Assembly: GCA_944990035.1 (NCBI GenBank)
Contig: CALYLX010000128.1
Location: 1,054,001 to 1,118,000, forward strand
Source of the DNA: Clitopilus passeckerianus
Lineage: Eukaryota > Basidiomycota > Agaricomycetes > Agaricales > Entolomataceae
Length of the DNA stretch: 64,000 bases
Direction: 5' to 3'
Below are positions 1 through 10,580 of this stretch, one piece after another. How positions within the stretch are numbered: position 1 is the stretch's first letter; each line of letters opens with the position of its first letter. The notes under the pieces were generated by a model that searched no databases, was not told the DNA's origin, and worked only from the letters and a program-made list of their open reading frames with translations. Both the position numbers and the translations under genes were made by a program.

Positions 1-573
1 AGTTGTGTAATGATTTCTTCAGGGCTTCCTGGTCGGTCTGACTCTAAATCAAGACCATTCTCCGGAAGATCAGCAAGTCCAGCCTTTAGCAACCTTCGAA
101 ATGCGGTTTGTATTTCCAATGGTTCGCCCGGGCCGCAAGGGGCTGGCTCGTTGACAGCATTGGTCATGTTCAGCCAATACACGCTAAAGAACATCTATTT
201 CGATTGGTAATTATTTCTGGGACCGTACAAAATGAAATGGGAGGCTGACCTCGCAAAGAGCCACTGCAAATGCGACATTTCCTCGCCATGAAAACGTCCA
301 TATTCTGCCCGTCCGTAAAGCGTAGATCACAAAAGCCCAGGAGACTGGAATGACCGACCACAGTGGAACTACGAGACCCAGGAGGACGACATAATAGGAC
401 AGAGTTCGTTTACGCTGTCCTGGATGGATTTCGGTAGTGGTCGCTGTCATTCTCGGGTTCAGGAGAACGAAACGGTCGCCAGCAGAATATAGGACGCGCA
501 CAGAAAAAGTGATGAACGGCCCACTTTCTTCCCTGGATTGATCCCCGAAAGTCCGCGTTGCCGAAGCGAACAT
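1..573 (-). CDS. Membrane protein, 5' part only (possibly a membrane-anchored alpha/beta hydrolase)
   Basis: The gene runs off the left edge, so only its N-terminal part is visible. An in-frame ATG lies at 573 and a second at 450; the second directly precedes the conserved-looking part and may be the real start. Two hydrophobic segments follow (one containing YYVVLLGLVVPLW, one WRGNVAFAVALCE), so the N-terminus is probably membrane-embedded. An intron of about 50 nt (roughly 208-256) joins the CE of the second segment to MFFSVYWLNM. After it comes a soluble stretch with CGPGEPLEIQ and the acidic, Pro-rich ENGLDLESDRPGSPEE. From memory this layout resembles fungal membrane-anchored alpha/beta hydrolases, but no catalytic motif is inside the window, so the function is a guess. 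It is head to head with IDH1. Confidence 0.45.
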
Positions 574-681
574 CAAGGGATCAGGCTGAACCGGTCACGT
601 GAACGCGTAGATCCACGTGCTTTCTCCGAACCCTTCCCGATTCCGAGTTTTCTCTGCGCGAAATTCTCAACTTTTTGCTAA

Positions 682-2247
682 ATGGCCGCGATGTTGCGCA
701 ACAGCCTTTCGACGCTCTCCAGACCCCTTGCATCGCAGTCGGTAAGTGGTTTGTACCATCCAATGGGTGCTTTAGCTCACAAGTCATTCCAGCGAGCCTA
801 TGCCTCTGCTGCAGGTGCTTATCCTACTGTCGCCCAAAGGGTGAGTTCGGCTTCAACGTAATTAGCTTCTTTCCCTGAACAACCGCCCTAATAGCCTCCC
901 ACCAAATACGGTGGTGTCTATACCGTGAGTGGCAATCTCAATAGTTGTTAACCGCATTGCTTGAGCGTGTTTTGTTCAGGTCACTCTCATTCCCGGTGAC
1001 GGTATTGGCGGCGAAATTACAGATTCCGTCAAGGAAATCTTCGAGCATGTCAATGTTCCCATTGAGTGGGAGCAGTATGACGTCTCCGGAGTATCCTCCT
1101 CCGGAGAGGCTCTCTTCAAGCAGGCTATGGAGAGTCTGAAGCGCAACCGCGTTGGCCTCAAAGGTAACTATCGGACTTGCCTTCACATTGACGTACCTTT
1201 GGTTCCTAATCCCGGCGTATAGGCATCCTATTCACCCCCATCTCCCAGTCCGGTCATATCTCATGGAACGTTGCCATGCGCCAGCAACTAGACATCTACG
1301 CCTCCGTCGTTCTTTGCAAGTCTCTCCTGGATTCCCTACCCGCCACTCAAATGTCGACTTCGCCATTATCCGTGAAAACACTGAGGGTGAATACTCTGGT
1401 CTGGAGCACCAGAGCTATCCCGGTGTCGTCGAGAGCTTGAAGGTTTCCACTCGGGCGAAAGCCGAGCGGATCTCGAGGTTCGCCTTCGACTTCGCATTGA
1501 AGAATAACCGCAAAGTATGACTTTCTTCCTGTTCATATGCGAATCCTGAGACTGATTTGCCTTGCCTACTTTACAGAAAGTGACCTGTGTACACAAGGCC
1601 AACATCATGAAACTCGGTGACGGTCTGTTCCTGAACACCTTCCGCCGAGTTGCGGAGGAGTACAAGTCATACGGAATCGAGTTCAACGACATGATTGTTG
1701 ACAACACGTGCGTATTTCTCGTTCCACCTTGACCATGGTGTCTAATGCGTCCATTAGCTCCATGCAACTTGTTGCTAAGCCAGGCCAATTCGATGTCATG
1801 GTCATGCCTAACTTGTACGGTGCAATCGTCTCTAATATTGGAGCTGCACTGGTTGGTGGTCCTGGTGTTGTTCCGGGATGTAACGTCGGCCGCGTAAGTC
1901 TCGTTTCATCAACTCATGTCCGGCTAAACTGATACATGGCCTTTCAGGAATATGCCCTCTTCGAGCCTGGATGCCGTCACGTCGCAAGCGACATCATGGG
2001 TACTAACCGCGCCAACCCCACCGCCATGATTCTGAGCGCAACCATGATGCTCAGGCATCTTGGGTAAGTCTTATACCGTAGATGATCATCTAGTATTCTC
2101 ATCACCTTTTGCAGTCTCGACAAAATGGCCAACAGCATCGCTGGTGCTACCTTTGACGTCATCAACGCCGGTAAGATCAGGACACCCGACATGGGAGGTT
2201 CTGCCACCACCTCCGACTTCACAGCTGCTATCATCAAGCAACTCTAA
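682..2247 (+). CDS. IDH1: NAD-dependent isocitrate dehydrogenase, subunit 1 (mitochondrial)
   Basis: Regulatory subunit of the mitochondrial NAD+ isocitrate dehydrogenase of the TCA cycle. Nine exons can be joined from the ATG at 682 ([20 protein letters not shown], a typical presequence) to the TAA at 2245-2247. The product has [14 protein letters not shown] near the N-terminus, then [47 protein letters not shown] and [12 protein letters not shown], all hallmarks of the isocitrate/isopropylmalate dehydrogenase family and close to yeast Idh1 in length. The reading frame breaks once: after VVLCKSL at 1326-1327 the frame moves by one base before the conserved segment with RHSNVDF. One missing C in the short C run would explain it. 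An intron across this site is excluded because it would remove conserved residues. I read the gene as functional with a local sequence error. Confidence 0.93.
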
Positions 2248-2338
2248 AGCCTACCAACGAGAGTTGTAATTGAGGCGATTGTTGTAGATGTTTAGAGTAC
2301 ATCGTAGAACATTGTAAATCTGCTACCTATAGTCATAT

Positions 2339-3698
2339 TCACCTACTGATATCTGGAGCAATTTCATCTTCCTGTTCATTTGCATCAACTCCATCCCGTC
2401 CCGTTTGCTCTATTTTTGGCTTCTTCGGTGAAGGTTCCGCTAGGTCTAGTGAAGGGACTTCATTCTCAGGATTTCCCTTCAACTGGAGTTGAATGTTTCT
2501 TCCGTAGTCCTAGGATAGTAGAGCACTTGACTTCCGACCGTTTCCCCCATTGATCTACAGAAGGGCGGAAGTCTGCATATAGGCTCCAGGCAACCTTGTT
2601 CAAGTCGTCTCGGGTGTAGCTGTCGGCGAGTAGCTTCAGCGCTCCCATGACGTGCGGCATGGTCTGCCGCAAAGACCGGGATAAATACGAATACGCCACC
2701 CCAGGCTTGGCAGGCTCTCCGTTCGCCAAAGCCCTCCATTGTTCGTTTTGAGTCTGGTATAATGGGCTACATGGAATGTGAGATTGATCACTAGCTGGTT
2801 TATTCGAGGGACCTACATTCTATTTCGGAGTTAGTGATCGGCTGGAAGGACGTCTGAAGGTAATGAATTTACCGTCTGCCCATGAGTTCAACATAGGATT
2901 GTGAACCTCCTTTCATGGCTTCCATACCAAGCTGTGTACCTTCTTTGTATATGCCCAGAGACACGCCCTTGGACTTAGCATTCATTTCTGTGTAGACAGA
3001 GGCTGTGTGGATTTAACATATCCATTGTCCCTTGAGTGACATTGGACTTGCCTATACTTAGAGCCTCTTCCCGCCGAAAGCCCATGCTTTCAGCAACCAT
3101 CGTAGACCATGCCATCATGATAGGAGCTCTGTTGACTACGCAATACTTGGGCTTCAGTACCTGTTTGCAGTTGGAACACACATGTTACATTGGAAAATAG
3201 AGATGTATTTACCTCCTCATCTAGAATCTCGTGAAAATCGAGATTTCCCTCTACTACTTCTTCACCTGCTGGTGTGGTAGGAAGGAACTCATTAGTGTTC
3301 GAGTCATTTCGCTTCCGCTTCTTCTTGGATGGAGATGCCTCGGGCTGGTTGTGAGCTCTAATAAGTGATAAGTCCGTATCAAAACAAGAAGGGTGTACCA
3401 ATAGTGCGTCTAAGGATGGGATGGAGGAGGGACCTGGTGTGGGCGATTCAGGTTGGGCGGGGGTGCTCCGCTTCTTCCGCGGATCTTTCGAGAGATGGCC
3501 AGACTCCCGCAGAGCCTTCAGGACAACCTTCCTGTCGTCCTTGTTGTCCAGTCCAATAGCAAGCAATTTCCCATCATCCAGCTGGGCAAGTTTTGCTGGG
3601 GTATTGTATTCCTTGTAGCTGAGTCATGAGTCGAGATCGTTGTCGTTTGAAGAATTCAGCAAGACGATTTACATTTTGCCTGAGATAGCCATAGCCAT
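2339..3698 (-). CDS. Unrecognised fungal protein with a bacterial-type C-terminal domain
   Basis: Exons on the minus strand start at MAMAISGK (3698; a second ATG lies at 3692) and continue after a short intron with a helical N-terminal part (KLAQLDDGKLLAIGLDNKDD). A basic, Pro/Ser-rich linker with SPSKKKRKRN, a likely nuclear localisation signal, follows. The C-terminal domain has MMAWSTMVAESMGFRREEAL, then MNAKSKGVSLGIYKEG, VELMGRRVP, PHVMGALKLLADSYT and WSLYADFRPSVDQWGKRSEV. From memory this matches standalone bacterial proteins of about 180 residues of unknown function, motif by motif (VVAExxGF, ELMGRxVP, LYxxFRP). The last frame stops at 2466; shifting by one base in the A run at 2496-2498 adds an acidic tail with PSPKKPKIEQ ending at 2339, which I think is the true end. 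Molecular function is unknown. It is divergent from the DUF262 gene. Confidence 0.7.
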
Positions 3699-3853
3699 TG
3701 GGACTGGTACATTCCGTTTGTAAAGATTTTGAGAAAGCTTGGAAGTGGTATTTTGACGTTATCTGCCATGAGGGTCCAATTGAAAGTCAGGATGATCGGC
3801 ACCAGAGTTGCATCAACAGGACTTGGCTTGAACCATTAACAGCCCCAGGCCTC

Positions 3854-5601
3854 ATGGTTCTCTCCCAGTCGCTACCGCCAGTCTCCACAAAGACCGAGCC
3901 ATACTCGGACCAGGAATATGACGAGCTTAACGATGACTTTGATTCGGACTCAGAGGAGGAGGATCCCAGCGTTTTCTCAATACGCGGCACTTTAGCGGAA
4001 CCTGTGCATCAACTATTCACGACCAGCCAGCTTCACGGTGCGTCTTCAGCAAATCCGTGGAATTTGTATTTTGACGCGTTTTATACCATCTAGAATTCAT
4101 TCATGAGAGTGTGATTGACCTAGACCCACCATATCAACGCGGTACATCTATCTTCAGCGTTCGTATATTGCCGCATGTACTAAGCGCGTCTTGTCCTAGA
4201 TGTCGTGTGGACAGAAGCCAAGCAAATACACCTCATCGATTCGCTCTTTCACAATAAATACGTACCTCCCATTTTGTTTGCCGTACGCGAGGAGAATGGA
4301 GAAGAAGTACGCGTGTGTGTGGATGGAAAGCAGGTGAGTTCCCAACAGCTCTTCGCGATGTCCCCAATCCTGACGCCTATGCAGCGCCTCACCTCCATAC
4401 AGAAATTCTTGGACGGCCAGGTGAGGTTCGCTCCAATCTGGAAACCGTGGAGATCAACTGACCATCGAGAGTAGATTCCGTGTATGCTCTATTGCTTCGC
4501 TGTATCCCGCAGGCGCTCAACATGTCTTCTTACTAGATAGGGACCCGCGAAGCAAGAGACTTTGGTACTACACACACCCAGACGAGAAAAAGGTGATTCC
4601 AGAGTCCTGGAAGAAGAAATTTGCCAGTAAAAAGATTGTATGCAGTGAGTGATGGCCACAAGCACGGCTTGCTATTCACCAACGTCCTTCAAAGTGGAAT
4701 ACAGTAATTTATCAAACGCGGACGAACGAGACATATTCCAACGTGTCCAAATGGGTATCACTTTATCAGCCGCAGGTGTGTTCAAACCCTTGCCTCACGC
4801 ATTCAGATCAATTTAGTCTGGAATCAGAAAAACTACAGGCGATTTCTTCCCCTTGGTCGGAGTATGTTCTTTTATTTTGTTTTGAGAGACGGTCCTGATT
4901 CTCCCTGCCAGTTGGATATCAACTCTTGAGGCCAAACATGTCTCTGTAGAGCGGGGTCTGGGTCAAGTTCTAGAATGGGACACTAAGCGTGGTCGCAACT
5001 TCCAGAACATTGCATTTCTGGTTCATTGCTGCGACGGATACCCGGAAGCCAAATACATTCCGACTGGTGGAAAGATCGAAAAATGGCTCTCGCGCGTGGA
5101 CTCCCCGGAAGGTTTCAAAGCACGCATTGAAAGGACGCTACGTGATTTCTGGGTTATTGCAACTAACAAGGAGACCAATCATGGTTTGATAAATATCAGC
5201 AACCGGCTTGCCCCCATCGAGTTCATTTTTATCGGTCTGTGCAAATCAATGAATGTTGCCTCACTCAATCTCACCAGCTTCTAGGTGTCTTATTGTACGT
5301 CACTTCGGAAAAGCCTGCTTTATTTCACGCCGGCGCGATCACAGTATTCCGAGAACAACTGCGTGCCTCTCACAAGGACGTCCGAGCGAATAGCAGGGTG
5401 GCGAAGACGGCATGGGACATCATAGAGGCAATTAAATCAGGGAAAGGGCCACAGTTTAGCCAATCAGCAGTCAGTGCAAGGGCGAAGGGGAAGAAGAGGA
5501 AGAAGGATGAGAGTGATGAGGAGGAATATCGGCCGGCGCCCGTAACATCTCTAGGAAAGGCAGCCAAGACTCGAACTCGGAAGCAAGCAAATCCCAATTG
5601 A
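3854..5601 (+). CDS. DUF262 domain protein (GmrS-like ParB/sulfiredoxin fold), probably nuclear
   Basis: The ATG at 3854 opens a short Ser/acidic leader (FDSDSEEEDPSVFSIRG), then the DUF262 core: FIHESVIDLDPPYQRDVVWT, IHLIDSLFHNKYVPPILFAV and DGKQRLTSIQKFLDGQ, the family's D-G-x-Q-R motif, which is split by the intron 4334-4384. The rest is helical (NADERDIFQRVQMGITLSAA, WEWDTKRG-like segments, RTLRDFWVIATNKET) and ends in a Lys/Arg-rich tail (KGKKRKKDESDEEE, KTRTRKQ) that looks like a nuclear signal. In bacteria DUF262 is the NTP-using part of the GmrSD type IV restriction enzymes, usually fused or paired to a DUF1524 HNH nuclease. No HNH motif is visible here, so a nuclease role is not supported. 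At least eight introns join without a frame break. It is divergent from the preceding gene across 155 bp. Confidence 0.82.
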
Positions 5602-5625
5602 TATGAGTATATGTGGACATTTCTT

Positions 5626-7006
5626 CTAGCCGCTGTATTGTGCCCTGGGAGTATACCAGACACCTGTACTATCTGTTGTCGCCCGAGCGAATTTCAGAAG
5701 CAGTTTATCTCTTTCCTTTGAGTCCACGGCAATATCGTTGAGGAACGGTGAAATGTCTTCACCTCTCCAGCGATTTCTCGTTGCGAATAAGTCAGCGAAT
5801 CGCCCAGCTGCATCGGTTGGTAGCGATGTTGCTGGAAAGTATCGCAGCATCGCGTCGTTTGACGCAAGATAATTACCCTTCGACATGCATGAGTGACCCT
5901 CCGTATGGAGAGAATGTAGAGCTTACTAGGAGCAAGGTCAACTGTACCCGTTCAGCAAAGGTGTCTCCTACGGCCTCTTGCCAGTTCCTTATTAAATCTT
6001 CTTGTTGGATGGGATCGTGCTAACGTACGTTTAGTTTGAAATAACCATACAGGTCACAAGAACATACCCGATACTGGCGCAGAATGCCCAGCCCAACTTC
6101 CTTGACCAAATTATCGACATCCATTACCCACTGGCCCGCATCGATCTTCCCGAACCATTGCATAACTTGGGTTGATACGGCCCTAGGGACGTCGTGGTCT
6201 ATTGAGAGCGAAGTCGTGAGTCTTTCGACAGACGCGGATGTATTGGGTAGAGAAAGAGCAACCAGAACGTTCAAGATCAGCTTCAACAGTCGATCGAGGT
6301 ATGCTGGTGCAATTGGCCGTAGCTTTCCTGTGTAAACTGCTTAGCCAAGAGGAAGGTTGCAGCGAAATAGACTAACCGTCGATAATTAGAATGCGCTTGG
6401 CCTTGATGCCCAGTTCTAGTTCTGTGTCACTGGCCTGTATTTGACGGAGGGCATCCTCGTACGTAAACGGGGGATCCTGTCGTTTCTCAGCCTCAGGATT
6501 TAGATTAGATGGTGAAAGGAATGGGCACACACAGATCTATCGGGTTCGTCTTGGTATCCATCATCTCATCGCTATCATCGTAGATCCGTCCTCGCAGCAA
6601 AGACGTGAGTCGGTGTAGTTTCGGGACGGCAGGGGCCAATTCTATGATCTCTTTTACTTGGTCTGAGATGACAACAGTTTCGTCGGTAAAATCAGATGGC
6701 CCGTTATCTGGTGGCGATGTGACGACGAGAATCGAATTCGACAGCACAACAGAGCGCATCGAGTAGGTCGTACTGGAGGTACAGAGAACGGCATCTTCCC
6801 CAGGTTGACCTTTGATTTTGAGGCTGGTCATTTAGATTAGCCTCAATTCTGGAATAGAAGGCAGAATAGACATACCTCAGCGAATCATTTGCCTCTATAA
6901 TTTTCTCGACAAGACTACATAAGTCCTTTGGAAGTTCTATGAGCTTATAAGTGCCAGCGGAGGCTGTTGAGGCTGTTGAGAATGCTAAATCGTATTCAGC
7001 TGCCAT
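5626..7006 (-). CDS. DCC1: Sister chromatid cohesion protein DCC1 (alternative RFC subunit)
   Basis: Subunit of the Ctf18-Dcc1-Ctf8 replication factor C variant, which loads or unloads PCNA and supports cohesion at forks in the nucleus. The start at 7006 gives MAAEYDLAFSTASTASAGTY, followed by KLIELPKDLCSLVEKIIEAN and, across an intron, LKIKGQPGEDAVLCTSSTTY with SMRSVVLSNSILVV, the recognisable DCC1 N-terminal region. The middle has KAKRILIIDGKLRPIAPAYL and the C-terminus is winged-helix-like (VTMQWFGKID-type segment, then YFPATSLPTDAAGRFADLFA and RWRGEDISPFL). Introns are about 50 nt and the frame is intact. It is head to head with the M28 peptidase gene over about 150 bp. Confidence 0.88.
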
Positions 7007-7157
7007 GAAACGCGTTCAAAAGCGTGACAAACGCGTTTAGTCACAGTCTATGATGCGTGATATCACGCGTCTTTGACTTGATTTGGTACAAGATCATCCC
7101 ACGGCCCGCTTGGAACGTCGCTATCGTTCGGCTTACGGATCCAGTTTCTCCACAACC

Positions 7158-10100
7158 ATGAGCTCTGGTAAGGAGACGATAGTGGATATTCCGTTCCCTG
7201 CGACGAACTATGTCCCGCAGAAGCCAAAGAGGCTGCCGCTTTGGCGTGCAGTCGTCGTATCGGCGCTGGTTTTTGGTTTTCTGACAACCATGCGGTCATA
7301 CAGCGTACCAGGAGGCAATCATCGCCCTACGCACCATGGCCACAGCATTCGGACTGTCAAGGGCAAAGAATCTCTCTTTCTGTCAGTATTCCGCTTGTTA
7401 GGCCCAGGTGTTTCTTGCTGAACCTGCATTAGGTCGATCCCGAATGCCGAGAGTGCACTCAAAGCCTCTAAGGCGTATGCTACCCATCCCCATCTCGCTG
7501 GTGCTGAGGAGGACTTTGACGATGCTAAAGTCATACTCAAACTCTTCCAAGATGAGCTCGGAATACCTGTCCCCTCTGAGAGCCCTATCTTCAAAGCAGG
7601 TTCCGAGGAATCCCGCAATGCTACTCTCCGTCTTACGGACCGCGGAGTGAAGCCCTCGGCCTGGATTGATACCTACTTCCCGGTATTGAACACTCCCCTT
7701 GATCGCACCCTTGAGATCTTGGGCGAGGATGGGAATGCAATCTGGTCTGCTGACTTGGTCGAGGACGGTGATCCCCTTGACGAGGATGCACACAAATACA
7801 AGGACTCCGTGCCTACATTCCACGGTTTGAGTAAGAACGGCACGGCTGAGGGCCAGCTTATATATGCCAACTACGGCACGAAGGAGGTGTGTTCTGCATT
7901 GTATAGGTTCTATGACGGTTATTAAGTCCGAGCCAGGATTATGACGAACTAGAAGCCGCTGGCACTGACTTCACTGGCAAGATCGTTATCACCCGTTACG
8001 GAGCTGTTTTCCGAGGCTTGAAGGTATGGACCACGAAGGCATTTCTAACTAAAAGCCCAAACTAACTACGACTCCAGATTAAACGTGCTCAAGAGCTGGG
8101 TGCTGCAGGTGTCCTCATTTATTCTGATCCGCGCGACGATGGATACGTCACAGTCGAAAACGGCTTTGCACCTTACCCTGCTGGACCTGCTCGTAACCCA
8201 ACATCTGTTCAGCGCGGAAGTGTCCAGTTCCTATCGTTGTATCCTGGAGATCCCACTACGCCAGGCAAACCTGCTTATGAAGATAGCGAACGTGAAGATG
8301 GACTAAATATCCCCGCTATTCCCAGTCTACCGATCTCCTGGCAGAATGCTGAACGGCTTCGAGGAAATCGGGAATATTTACAACATTGATAGCGAGGGCA
8401 ACAAGAAGCTCAGCGGGAAACCGAGCACACTCAAAGTCAAACTTGTGAACCACGGTAATGCGCATATACTCTCGTAGCACATACCTCCCTAACTTTTGGT
8501 CAGTTGATACTAAGGTTACTCCCATTTGGAACACCATGGCCTCCATTCCAGGACATATCCGCAATGAAGTCGTGGTGATCGGGTGCCATCGTGATGGTAT
8601 TTCTGTTCTTTTTGTGCGTTATAGCTCCAATTCTAAAGTACCTTCCAAGCATGGGTTCTCGGTGCTGCTGACCCAACTAGTGGCACTGTCTCACTCCATG
8701 AGATTATTCGGGCATTTGGTGCCTTGCTACGAAGTGGTTGGAGGCCATTGAGGACAGGTAATTTCCTCCTCACATAGAACCTGGAGTCCCTACTGACTCT
8801 CGACAGTCCTCTTTGCAAGCTGGGACGCTGAGGAATACGGCCTCGTCGGTAGTACTGAGTGGGGCGAAGACTTCCCTGAATGGCTTCAAGAACATGCCGT
8901 TGTCTACCTCAATGTCGACGTTTCCGTGTCTGGTTCTAGGTGGCACGTATCTGGCTCTCCATCCCTAGCAGACCTCATCAAGCGAACTGCTCTTGACGTT
9001 CCCCATCCTACTGAGGAAGGGAAGAGCCTCTGGGATGCTAGGGGCGACATTGGTCCCTTTACTCCAGCGAGCGGTCTTCTTCCTTCCAATGCTACCGTTG
9101 ACGCTGAGTATCTGGAACGCTACCACTCTGAGACGACTGCCTCCGGGGAATAGGTCCTTTGGGCAGTGGCAGTGATTACACCGTTTTCCTGCAACGTCTT
9201 GGTGTAAGTTGAATCTTCCCTTTGGAGTTGCCTGCAATTCATTTACCACTCTTTAGATTGCCAGTACCGACCAAGGATTCGGCTACACTCCCAATGACGC
9301 TGTTTATCATTATCATTCTGTTTACGACAGTCAACACTGGCAGGAGGTATACGCTGATCCCGACTTTAGTCGCCATGTAAATATATCAATTTCCTGTTGG
9401 TTTCCCGGAGTTGTTTCTAAATGTCATTTTCAAGGTCGCGGTTGCCCAACACCTAGGATTACTGGCTTTGAGAACCATTGATTCTATCCTTGTTCCGCTA
9501 AATACCACCTCTTACTCTCATGAGCTCGAGAACTACCTCAGCAAGTGAGTTCTCGACTGTAGTTTAAAGTCTTTCTTTGAGGACCTGATGTTGGCTATAA
9601 GGGTTCAAGCCTTGGCCAAGGATTTTGCTCTAGAGAATGTGGACGAACCCGCCCTCGACTTCGCGGGATTGCAGCACGCCATCAAGCAAGTCCAGTCCGC
9701 CAGCAAGAAGCTAGACAAGGAAAAACTTGAAGCAAAGAAGAAACTCAAGAAGATCTTCAAGCAACTACCTCGCTTCGGGACTGGCCATTGCAAAAGGCAC
9801 TCCCTCTTCATCCGCAAGATACGTGGCTTCGTAAAGAGTGTATTCGGCGTTCAGCCCCACAATTATCACCACTTCGAAAAGGACGAAGCTCTTGCCCTGA
9901 TGGACTGGCTCGAATTCAATGGGGATGAGGTTGTCCCCTCCGCCAGACTGCTCGCTCTCGAGGACAAGCCCCATCATAAACCCTTCCCTATTGGCAAGCT
10001 TATCAAAGCCGCCAAGCGTGTTAAGGCAGCCAACGATAAGCTCATGGCGTTTGAACGAGGTTTCCTCCATCAAGACGGCATCAAGGATCGCGAATGGTAC

Positions 10101-10319
10101 AAGCATCTTGGCGTTGCACCTGGAAAGTGGCTTGGTGAGCACACTCATCTCTAGGGCATCTCTTCAATGCTCTGACCATATAACTCAGGCTATGGTGCTA
10201 CAACCTTCCCTGCTTTGACCGAAGCTTTGGCGGATGGTAATAATGCTACATTGGCTCAGTACGAGACCGATCGTTTGGCTGCGCTGCTCAAGGACTTGGC
10301 GGCCTCAATTCATCCCTAG
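7158..10319 (+). CDS. Membrane-anchored M28 peptidase, glutamate carboxypeptidase II / transferrin receptor type
   Basis: Type II membrane zinc peptidase. [20 protein letters not shown] is the short cytosolic part, then one transmembrane helix (about residues 28-46, [18 protein letters not shown]). Next come the family's [20 protein letters not shown] segment, a PA domain ([38 protein letters not shown]), the catalytic domain and a C-terminal dimerisation domain ([20 protein letters not shown]). Zinc and catalytic residues are visible: HRDAW with its Asp, WDAEEYG (the two Glu), [10 protein letters not shown] and YHYHSVYDS. The frame breaks at 8357-8361 (before [10 protein letters not shown]) and in the G run 9145-9148 (before [10 protein letters not shown]); both lie inside conserved segments and look like indel errors. 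Substrate cannot be told from sequence. Confidence 0.88.
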
Positions 10320-10580
10320 ATCATCGCATTTTTCGATATGTAATACGTATATCTGAGAATCAATATATGAATGGACATCTATGAGTCTACCGTTGTCCTA
10401 AGTTTCGAAAGTTGAACAATTAGCCAGTCTTAAAGGCGAGGGGGTATCATTCCTGCGCTTTGTTTTATCAGCACATAGCTTTTGACGTAAGGTAAATTCG
10501 GCGGCCTCGCGGCTACAATAAGATTATCAAGCAACAAGCTATAGATATTAACATGTTATATGAGAAAGAAAATGCAGCTT

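Noticed and set aside
1326..1327. Programmed ribosomal frameshifting as the cause of the frame breaks
   Set aside because: The breaks differ in sequence, occur in unrelated housekeeping genes and lack a common slippery site with a downstream fold; run-length error explains them more simply.
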